From Solirubrobacter deserti (lineage in GTDB: Bacteria > Actinomycetota > Thermoleophilia > Solirubrobacterales > Solirubrobacteraceae): DNA of 64,000 nt. The stretch lies in NCBI RefSeq assembly GCF_003344625.1, contig NZ_QPKJ02000003.1, forward strand, positions 620,001 to 684,000, in the 5' to 3' direction. The translations under genes were made by a program, and so were the position numbers. The first letter of the stretch is position 1. The number at the start of each line of letters is the position of its first letter. Of the stretch, positions 52,109 to 59,068 are shown in pieces. The notes under the pieces are model-generated. The model did not search any database. It had not been told where the DNA came from and worked only from the letters and a program-made list of their open reading frames with translations.

Positions 52109-53532
52109 TGGAGCTCTTCGCTGCGCTCGACCGCGCCTCGCCCGAGCCGCTGCGCGCTCAGCTGGAGACCGCGATCCGCGCCGCGATCGCCGGCGGCGGT
52201 GCTCCGCCGGGCACGCGCCTGCCCGCCTCACGCGTGCTCGCCGAGGCGCTGCACGTGTCCCGGGGCGTCGTCAGCGAGGCCTACGCCCAGCTCGCCGCCG
52301 AGGGCTGGATCGAGGTCCGCCACGGCGCCGCGCCCGTCGTCCGAACCGAGCCGGCGAACATAAAGAGGGACAGTCCCTCTTTAGGAAACGACCCGGGTGG
52401 CGGGCGTCCGCCGGGGACACCGACGGGTGTTTTCCTAAAGGGGGACAGTCCCTCTTTAGGAAACGTGGGTGCTCCGGCGGCCCGGGTGGATCTGCGTGCG
52501 ACGGCGCCCGATCTGTCGGCGTTCCCACGGCGGGCGTGGGCGGCGGCGCTGCGGCGGGCGCTCGCGGACATGCCGGACGCGGCGCTCGACTACGGCGACC
52601 CGCGTGGGGACGACGAGCTGCGGGCCGAGTTGGCCGCGTACCTCGTGCGCGTGCGCGGCGCGGCGGCGAACGCTGAGGACCTCGTCATCACGTCGGGCTA
52701 CACGCAGGGGTTGTGGCTGGCGTGCCGGGCGCTCGCGCATCGCGGCGCGACGCGGGTGGCGGTTGAGGACCCGTCGCTCGACGACGCCTGGGGGACGATC
52801 CGGTCGGCCGGGTTGGACGTCGTCCCCGTGCCGGTCGACGAGCACGGGATCGACCCGAGCCGGCTCGACGCGGACGCCGTGCTCGTCACGCCCGCGCACC
52901 AGTTCCCGACGGGCGCGGTCCTCAGCCCCGAGCGCCGGCGGGCGCTGCTGGCGTGGGGCGGCATCGTGCTCGAGGACGACTACGACAGCGAGTATCGCTA
53001 CGACCGCGCGCCCGTGGGCACGCTGCAGCGGCTCGCGCCGGACCGGGTCGTGTATCTCGGCACCGCGTCGAAGACGCTCGCGCCCGCGCTGCGGCTCGGG
53101 TGGGTGCTCGCGCCGCCGGAGCTCACGCACGCCATCGCCACCGAGCGCTGGGCCGTCGACAGCGGCGGGCCGGCGATCAACGCCCGCGCGTACGCGCGGT
53201 TGCTCGCGACCGGCGAGGTCGACCGGCACCTGCGGCGTACGCGGCGCGAGTACCGGGAACGCCGCGACGCGCTGGTCGCCGCGCTGACCGAGCGGCTGCC
53301 CGGCTGCCGGATCGACGGGGTCGCCGCCGGGCTCCATCTGCTGCTGCGGCTCCCGGCCGGCACGGACGAGGACGCGGTCGTGCGCCGCCTCGCCGAGCGC
53401 CGCGTGCGCGTCAACGGCCTGAACGCCTACCGGCTCACCGCCCGCGACGAGCCTGCGCTGGTCATCGGCTACGGACGGCTGCCGCAGGCGGCGGTCCCGG
53501 GCGCCGTCGCGGCGCTCGCCCACGCGCTCTAA
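52087..53532 (+). CDS. MocR-type regulator (GntR-aminotransferase fusion) with REP inserts
   Basis: 481 residues. A GntR winged helix (about 15-85: PPGTRLPASRVLAEALHVSR, GVVSEAYAQLAAEGWIEV) is joined to a type-I aminotransferase domain (about 135-480: SGYTQGLWLACRAL, HQFPTGAVLSPERR, LEDDYDSEYRY, GTASKTLAPALRLGW with PLP Lys). The linker at residues 92-126 is encoded largely by two REP-type palindromes, read in frame as RDSPSLGN and KGDSPSLGN. The frame is kept. It probably controls the divergent SIS gene. Confidence 0.88.
   Translation: MSTNRATLELFAALDRASPEPLRAQLETAIRAAIAGGGAPPGTRLPASRVLAEALHVSRGVVSEAYAQLAAEGWIEVRHGAAPVVRTEPANIKRDSPSLGNDPGGGRPPGTPTGVFLKGDSPSLGNVGAPAARVDLRATAPDLSAFPRRAWAAALRRALADMPDAALDYGDPRGDDELRAELAAYLVRVRGAAANAEDLVITSGYTQGLWLACRALAHRGATRVAVEDPSLDDAWGTIRSAGLDVVPVPVDEHGIDPSRLDADAVLVTPAHQFPTGAVLSPERRRALLAWGGIVLEDDYDSEYRYDRAPVGTLQRLAPDRVVYLGTASKTLAPALRLGWVLAPPELTHAIATERWAVDSGGPAINARAYARLLATGEVDRHLRRTRREYRERRDALVAALTERLPGCRIDGVAAGLHLLLRLPAGTDEDAVVRRLAERRVRVNGLNAYRLTARDEPALVIGYGRLPQAAVPGAVAALAHAL
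52361..52383. repeat. REP-like palindrome inside the MocR gene, copy 1
   Basis: Perfect 23-bp palindrome: arms TAAAGAGGGAC and GTCCCTCTTTA around one A. It is followed by GGAAA, the sequence that closes copy 2. It shares the CTTTAGG end with the repeats beside the RAYT gene but has a GACAGTC centre. Confidence 0.82.
52431..52463. repeat. REP-like palindrome inside the MocR gene, copy 2
   Basis: A 33-bp near-perfect palindrome: arms TTTCCTAAAGGGGGAC and GTCCCTCTTTAGGAAA around one A, with a single mismatch. It lies 47 bp after copy 1. The pair resembles a bacterial REP doublet. Confidence 0.82.
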
Positions 53533-53592
53533 GGGCCCGGATCAGGGTGCCGCCTGAAGCCGCCGGCGGCCCGCTCCCGGACCATCGACGGC

Positions 53593-53664
53593 ATGCTCAA
53601 GCACATCACCCTGATCTGCCTGGCGATCGTCGCCGCGCTGGGCGCCGCCAACGCCAACCGCTGA
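53593..53664 (+). CDS. Possible hydrophobic micro-peptide, 23 aa
   Basis: The ORF reads MLKHITLICLAIVAALGAAN plus NR. It is signal-peptide-like and lies in the 153-bp gap before the LuxR gene, on the same strand. No clear ribosome site is seen, so it may be chance or a leader peptide. Confidence 0.25.
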   Translation: MLKHITLICLAIVAALGAANANR

Positions 53665-53685
53665 CACGCTTAGGATGCGCACAAC

Positions 53686-56478
53686 GTGCGCGAGCTGCTC
53701 GAACGCGAGGACGACCTGGCGGAGCTCGACCGGGTCCTGGCCCGTGCCCGCGCGGGCACGGGCCACGCGATCGCGGTCGAGGGGCCGGGCGGGATCGGCA
53801 AGACGAGCCTGCTGACCGCGGCGCGCGCGCAGGGCCGCGACGCCGGGATGCTGATCCTGCACGCGCGCGGCTCGGAGCTCGAGCGCACGTTCCCGTTCGG
53901 CGTTGTACGCCAGCTGTTCGAGCGCGCCGCCGCTGAGGAGCGCCACTTCGCGGGCGCGGCGAGCCTCGCCAAGCCGATCTTCGACCTCGCCGACAACGCC
54001 GACGAGTCCTCCTACGCGCGCCTGCACGGGCTCTACTGGCTGTGCGCGAACCTGGCCGCGGAGCAGCCGCTCGTCGTCTGCGTCGACGACGCGCAGTGGG
54101 CGGACGAGCCGAGCCTCAGCTTCCTCGGCTTCCTTCTGCGCCGGCTCGAGGATCTCCCGGTCGCGCTGCTCGTCGGCACGCGCCCGCGCGCGGAGCAGGA
54201 GTCCGACGTGCTGCGCGCGATCGTGACCGACCCGGCCACGCGCGTGCTCCGCCCCACGGCGCTGAGCGGCGACGCCGTCCGCGAGTGGGTGCGCAAGGCC
54301 GTCGACGATCACGCCGCCGACGGCTTCTGCCGCGCCTGCCACGAGACCACCGGCGGCAACCCGTTCCTCGTGTCCGAGCTCTTGCACGAGGTCACGCACA
54401 AGCGCCTGCGGGCCACCGACGCCGAGGCCGCCGCGGTGCGCGCGCTCGGCCCCGAGGCGATCAGCACCGTCGTCCTGCAGCGCCTCCAGCGGCTTCCGTC
54501 CGACGCGCCCGCGCTCGCCCGGGCGATCGCGATCCTCGGCGAGGGCGCGCGCCCGCCGCTCGCGGCGCAGCTCGCCGGCCTCGATCCGGTCGCCGCCGAG
54601 ACCGCGCTGGACGCGCTCTGCCGCGCCGACGTCATCACCCGCGACGAGGACGACCGGCTCGGCTTCGTGCACCCGATCGTGCTGGCCGCGATCTACCACG
54701 ACCTGCCCGCGGGCGTGCGCCGCGACGGTCACCACCGGGCGGCGCGCCTGCTCGCCGAGCGTGGCGCTGCGCCCGAGGAGATCGCGTCGCACCTCGCGCT
54801 CACCGCCCCGCGGGGTGACGCGTGGGCGGTGCAGGCGCTGCGCGCCGCCGCGCAGCGCGCGTTGATCCTCGGCGACCCCGCAGCCGCGCTCGCCTGCCTG
54901 CAGCGGGCGCTCGAGGAGCCACCGCCCGCAGAGACGCAGGCCGCGGTCCTGCACGAGCTCGCCCGCGCCGAGGCGCAGTCCGGCCGCCCGGACGCCGTCG
55001 AGCACTTCCGCGCCGCGATGGAGCTCGCCGCCGACGCGCACGAGCGCGGCCAGATCGCCGTCGGGCTCGCCCGTGCGCTGAAGTTCCGCGGCGACTCGCC
55101 GGCCGCGGTCGACGTGCTGCGCCAGGCGCTGGCCGAGCTCGACCACGGCCCGCTCGCGGAGGAGCTCGAGCTCGAGCTCGTCTCCTCGGGCTACATCTCG
55201 CTCTCGGCGCGGCCGCTGCTGGCCGCCGAGATCGCCGCGCTCGAGGCGCCGGAGCGCGCCGCCACCCAGCTCGACCGCCTGCATCTGATGGCGAGCGCGT
55301 TCGAGACCGTGATCGCCGCGGGCCCGTGCGAGCGCTCCGCCGAGCTCGCGCGCAAGGCGCTCGGGCCCGAGCAGCCGACCGACGTGAGCGCGGGCGGGCA
55401 CGTGTTCATCAGCGCCGCGGGCGCGCTGATGTTCTCCGAGGGCTACGAGGAGGCCGAGCGCGCCTACGACCAGGCCGTCTCGGACGCCCGGCGGCGCGGC
55501 TCCAGCGTCGGCTTCGCGGCCGCCTCGAGCCTGCGCAGCCTCCTGTACTACCGGTGCGGCCGCCTGTCGGAGGCCGAGGCCGACGCCACCGCGGCGCTCG
55601 ACCTGCGCAACGACGTCCACGGCTCGCAGGGCTATCTCGCGTGCGCGCTCAACGCGCTCGTCTTCACCCGGCTCGAACGCGGGGAGGCCGACCACGAGCT
55701 GCTCGCGCTCGCCGACGACTTCTTCGCCACCCAGCCCACCGAGGACCTCCCCTACAGCCAGGCGATCCACGCCCGCGGCTGGCTGCGCGCGCAGCTCGGG
55801 GACTCCGAAGGCGGGCTGGAGGAGCTGCTGGCGTGCGGCGCGCGCGAGCAGCTGTGGGGCGTGGGGACGCCGCAGATCATCGCGTGGCGCTCGAGCGCCG
55901 CCGAGGTCTGCCTGGCGCTCGGCCGGCTGGAGCAGGGCCGCGCGCTGGCCGACGCCGAGCTCCAGCTCGCCCGGCGGATCGGCGCGCCGCGGGCGATCGG
56001 CGTCGCGCTCCGCGCCGCGGCGCTCGCCGAGTCGGGCGAACGGCGCATCGAGCTGCTCACCGACGCCGTCACCAGCCTCGAGGCGAGTCAGGGCACGCTC
56101 GAGCTGGCACGCGCCCGCGTGGACCTCGGCCGCGCGCTCGTGCGCGCCGGTCGCCGCGACGCCGCGCGCGACCACCTGCGCGGCGGTCAGGAGCTCGCGC
56201 TGCGCTGCGGCGCGAGCCGGCTCGTCGAGCAGGCCCACCGCGAGCTGCTCGCCACGGGCGCGCGTCCGCGCCGCAGCGCCGCCGCGAGCCGCGACGACCT
56301 CACGCCGTCCGAGCGCCGGGTCACCGAGATGGCGGCCGACGGGCTCACCAACCGCGAGATCGCGCAGGCGTTGTTCGTCACCGAGAAGACGGTCGAGACG
56401 CACCTCGGCCGCGCGTTTTCCAAGCTCGGCGTACGCTCCCGCAAGCAGCTCGCCGACGCGCTGGCGGCAGTCGCGTGA
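53686..56478 (+). CDS. Large LuxR-family ATPase regulator (LAL/MalT-like)
   Basis: 930 residues, GTG start. AAA-type ATPase with Walker A GPGGIGKT (33-40) and Walker B LVVCVDDAQWADEPS (about 130), a long TPR-rich middle, and a C-terminal LuxR helix-turn-helix (about 868-925: LTPSERRVTEMAADGLTNRE, TVETHLGRAFSKLGVRSRKQ). Such regulators sense a small molecule and activate nearby or distant genes. It is followed by a small gene and an MFS transporter on the same strand, likely co-transcribed. Confidence 0.92.
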   Translation: MRELLEREDDLAELDRVLARARAGTGHAIAVEGPGGIGKTSLLTAARAQGRDAGMLILHARGSELERTFPFGVVRQLFERAAAEERHFAGAASLAKPIFDLADNADESSYARLHGLYWLCANLAAEQPLVVCVDDAQWADEPSLSFLGFLLRRLEDLPVALLVGTRPRAEQESDVLRAIVTDPATRVLRPTALSGDAVREWVRKAVDDHAADGFCRACHETTGGNPFLVSELLHEVTHKRLRATDAEAAAVRALGPEAISTVVLQRLQRLPSDAPALARAIAILGEGARPPLAAQLAGLDPVAAETALDALCRADVITRDEDDRLGFVHPIVLAAIYHDLPAGVRRDGHHRAARLLAERGAAPEEIASHLALTAPRGDAWAVQALRAAAQRALILGDPAAALACLQRALEEPPPAETQAAVLHELARAEAQSGRPDAVEHFRAAMELAADAHERGQIAVGLARALKFRGDSPAAVDVLRQALAELDHGPLAEELELELVSSGYISLSARPLLAAEIAALEAPERAATQLDRLHLMASAFETVIAAGPCERSAELARKALGPEQPTDVSAGGHVFISAAGALMFSEGYEEAERAYDQAVSDARRRGSSVGFAAASSLRSLLYYRCGRLSEAEADATAALDLRNDVHGSQGYLACALNALVFTRLERGEADHELLALADDFFATQPTEDLPYSQAIHARGWLRAQLGDSEGGLEELLACGAREQLWGVGTPQIIAWRSSAAEVCLALGRLEQGRALADAELQLARRIGAPRAIGVALRAAALAESGERRIELLTDAVTSLEASQGTLELARARVDLGRALVRAGRRDAARDHLRGGQELALRCGASRLVEQAHRELLATGARPRRSAAASRDDLTPSERRVTEMAADGLTNREIAQALFVTEKTVETHLGRAFSKLGVRSRKQLADALAAVA

Positions 56479-56519
56479 ATGACCGCAATCTCTGCGCCCC
56501 GGGCGCGTTACAGCCAACA

Positions 56520-56744
56520 GTGGACACGCACCTCGAGACGATCGACGTGGGCGCGCGGGTGATGGCCAACCAAGCCTTGCCCGAGGGCGTCGCGCAGGGC
56601 GCCAAGGGTCTGGTCGTCGGGCAGGCGGGCTGGATCCAGCGCCGCTGGCGGGTCCGGTTCGACGACGGGCCGACCGTCGACGCGCCGGAGTACGCGCTCG
56701 AGCTGTGCCGTGGCCGCGGGCGCTTCACGCGCGGCGGTCCGTGA
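56520..56744 (+). CDS. Small SH3-like hypothetical protein
   Basis: About 74 residues from the GTG at 56520; a GTG at 56475, overlapping the LuxR stop as GTGA, would give 15 more. It reads VGARVMANQALPEGVAQGAK, WIQRRWRVRFDDG and APEYALELCR, a likely small beta-barrel. No function is known. Its TGA overlaps the MFS start (GTGA). Confidence 0.6.
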   Translation: MDTHLETIDVGARVMANQALPEGVAQGAKGLVVGQAGWIQRRWRVRFDDGPTVDAPEYALELCRGRGRFTRGGP

Positions 56745-57856
56745 GCTTCCGGCGCGACCGCCTGACCTGGGTCGCGTACGCGCTGCTGGCCTGGTTCGCG
56801 TTCCTGCAGGCCGCGCCGGGCCTCGTCGTCCCGTACCTGCGGGACGAGCTCGACATCGGCTACACGACCGGCGGGCTGCACGTGGCCGCGTTCGCGGCGG
56901 GCAGCACCCTCGCGGGGTTGTCCGCGCCGCGGCTGGAGGCCGCGCTCGGCCGCCGCGCGCTGCTCTGGGGCTCCGTCGCGGTGATGATGCTCGGCGTCGC
57001 GGGCCTCGTCGCGGGGCCGGTCGTGGCGGTCACGATCGGCTCGCTGCTCGTCGCCGGCTACGGCGGCGGCCTGCTGCTCGCGACCGACCAGGCGCTGCTC
57101 GCCGACCACCACGGCGAGCAGCGGGCGATCGCCCTGACGGAGGCCAACGTCTGCGCGAGCGCCGCGTACGTGCTGCTCGTCGGCGCGATCGCGCTGCTGG
57201 ACTGGCGCGCCGCGCTGCTGGCCAGCTTCCTCGCGCCGGTGGCGCTGTTCGCCGCCGCCCGCGCGGTGCCGATCACGACCGCTCCGGCGGCTCGCGCCGA
57301 TCACGGCCGGCTGGGCGCGGCGTTCGCCGTGGCGGCGACGATGATGTTCTGCACGGTCGCGGCCGAGTGGTGCCTCACCGCCTGGGGCGCGAGCTTCGCC
57401 GAGGAAGCCGCCGACGTCTCCGCTGACACCGCCGTCGCACTCATGTTCGGCTACTTCGGCGGCGTGCTCGCCGGCCGCGTGACCGGGAGCGCGCTCGCGC
57501 GCCGGCATCCGCCGCCCCGCCTGCTCGCGGCGGCGCTCGTGGTGGCCGCGCTGGGCTTCGCGGTCCTGTGGCCTGCGACGAACCCGGCGCAGGTGTTCGC
57601 CGGGCTGTTCGTGATCGGCGTCGGGCTCGGGAACCTGTTCCCGTTCGCGCTCGCCGTGACCGTCGCGCTCGCGCCCGACCGCGCGGCGCTCGCGTCAGGC
57701 CGCGCCGTGCTGGCCGGCTCGACCGCCGTCCTGCTGGCGCCGCTGACGATCGGCGCGCTCGCGGACGCCACCAGCATCACCGGCGCGCTGCTCGTCGTGC
57801 CGGTGATGCTGGCGCTCGCCGCGCTCGCGCTCTACTGGGTGACCTTGCGGCTGTAG
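56741..57856 (+). CDS. MFS transporter
   Basis: 371 residues, GTG start coupled to the small gene before it. About twelve spans, including VAYALLAWFAFLQAAPGLVV, a motif-A-like stretch (APRLEAALGRRALL) and GVGLGNLFPFALAVTVALAP. It resembles sugar or drug efflux MFS proteins. Its neighbour is a LuxR-type regulator, which may control it. It overlaps the next, convergent gene by 25 bp. Confidence 0.85.
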   Translation: MSFRRDRLTWVAYALLAWFAFLQAAPGLVVPYLRDELDIGYTTGGLHVAAFAAGSTLAGLSAPRLEAALGRRALLWGSVAVMMLGVAGLVAGPVVAVTIGSLLVAGYGGGLLLATDQALLADHHGEQRAIALTEANVCASAAYVLLVGAIALLDWRAALLASFLAPVALFAAARAVPITTAPAARADHGRLGAAFAVAATMMFCTVAAEWCLTAWGASFAEEAADVSADTAVALMFGYFGGVLAGRVTGSALARRHPPPRLLAAALVVAALGFAVLWPATNPAQVFAGLFVIGVGLGNLFPFALAVTVALAPDRAALASGRAVLAGSTAVLLAPLTIGALADATSITGALLVVPVMLALAALALYWVTLRL

Positions 57857-58497
57857 CCGCCGATCTGCAGCGCTTCGAACTGCACCTGGCTGACCTGCGT
57901 GAAGTCCTTGGGCCCGCCGTACCCGGACTGCGCGTCGGCGTGGCAGACGACCCTGACCGTGGTCCACTGGGTCGTCGTGATGTAGCCACGCATCAGTAGG
58001 CGCTGCGGGGTGTCGTCTCCGCCGGTCCACCAGGCTTTGTCGGAGGCCACCTTGTCGCCCCACCCGCCGCCGTTGCCGGTCGGCGCGGCGTAAACCGCGC
58101 AGCTCGCGCCGATCGTGTTCAGGTGATGGGCTTCGGGTCGGTCCGCCCGGGCGCTGACCGTCACCACGTGGTGGGTGTTCGGCGCCAGCGTGAGGATGCC
58201 GACATGCTTGTCGTGCCCTGCGTGCTCGCCGATGAACGCGCCGGGGTGCTCGATGATGCGAGCGAACGACGGGCCGGCGGGGCCGGGTGGCCCGGTCTGG
58301 TTCCAGCTGAGCGGCTTCTCGCCCGGCAGGCAGGAGCGGCCCACCTCCTGCTCGCCGTCCACGATTCGCAGCCTGCCGTCGGCGGTCGTCATGCACGCGG
58401 TGATCGCGCCGTCGGCCGACGGGATCGCCGCGACGGCGCCGCCGGTCAGGCCGAGGGCGAGTACGCCCGCGAGAGCGAGGTGGCGGACGCGGATCAC
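57832..58497 (-). CDS. Secreted protein with a short collagen-like linker
   Basis: 221 residues, GTG start. Signal peptide (HLALAGVLALGLTGGAVA), a Cys-pair segment (ITACMTTADGRLRIV, GRSCLPGEKPLSW), the collagen-like GPPGPAGPS, and a C-terminal beta-rich domain (VGILTLAPNTHHVVTVSARA, SCAVYAAPTG). This 'signal peptide - ACMxxxxGxLRIVD - GPPG' start is common in Gly-repeat surface proteins. It overlaps the upstream secreted-protein gene by 4 bp (GTGA). Function unknown. Confidence 0.72.
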   Translation of the reverse strand: MIRVRHLALAGVLALGLTGGAVAAIPSADGAITACMTTADGRLRIVDGEQEVGRSCLPGEKPLSWNQTGPPGPAGPSFARIIEHPGAFIGEHAGHDKHVGILTLAPNTHHVVTVSARADRPEAHHLNTIGASCAVYAAPTGNGGGWGDKVASDKAWWTGGDDTPQRLLMRGYITTTQWTTVRVVCHADAQSGYGGPKDFTQVSQVQFEALQIGGYSRKVTQ

Positions 58498-58973
58498 GAC
58501 TGCACCTCCACCGAGCCGACCTGGAGGGCCGTCAGCCTGGCGTTCGACAGCGTGAAGTCGCCCTTGCTGGAGATGTCGCCGCCGCACACGAGCTCGAGCG
58601 AGGCGCCGGTGGCGTCCGTGGTCGCGGTGGCCTGCAGCGCCAGCGTGCTGGCGTTGCCGATCCAACTCCCGCTGTCGAGCTTGGTCTGGCTGCCGATGCG
58701 CTTGATGACGAGATCGCACGCCGCCAGCTCCTGCTGCGACGTCTTGCTCATCAGGGTCGCCTTGGCGGAGACGGTGAAGGCGCCGTCGGCCGGCAGCGCG
58801 ATCTTCGCGACGGTCTTGGGCAGCCCGTCGTGCGTGCCGGCCTGGCTGGCGGTGAGGGCCTTGGAGGCGGAGGAGGTTCCGGTGTCCTCGCGCGGCGGGG
58901 CGGCGACCGCGGCGCCGGAGATCCCGACGGCCAGCACGCCGACCAGGGCGAGGGTGGGAAGGCTGATTCGCAT
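58494..58973 (-). CDS. Secreted protein of unknown function, 159 aa
   Basis: Signal peptide (LPTLALVGVLAVGISGAAVA), then a Ser/Thr-rich stretch and a beta-rich domain with two Cys (AACDLVIK, ELVCGGDIS) that could pair. Its C-terminal ARLTALQVGSVEV resembles QFEALQIGGYS of the next protein, so the two mature domains may be related. The genes are coupled by a GTGA overlap and probably act together outside the cell. Confidence 0.68.
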   Translation of the reverse strand: MRISLPTLALVGVLAVGISGAAVAAPPREDTGTSSASKALTASQAGTHDGLPKTVAKIALPADGAFTVSAKATLMSKTSQQELAACDLVIKRIGSQTKLDSGSWIGNASTLALQATATTDATGASLELVCGGDISSKGDFTLSNARLTALQVGSVEVQS

Positions 58974-59068
58974 GGGACGGCATGGTCCGGCGCACGCGCG
59001 CCGTTACATCGGGAGCTCGTCCCTGATCTTTGCCGGGGTGCGGGCAGCCGCTCCCGTCGGGGTGCGGA

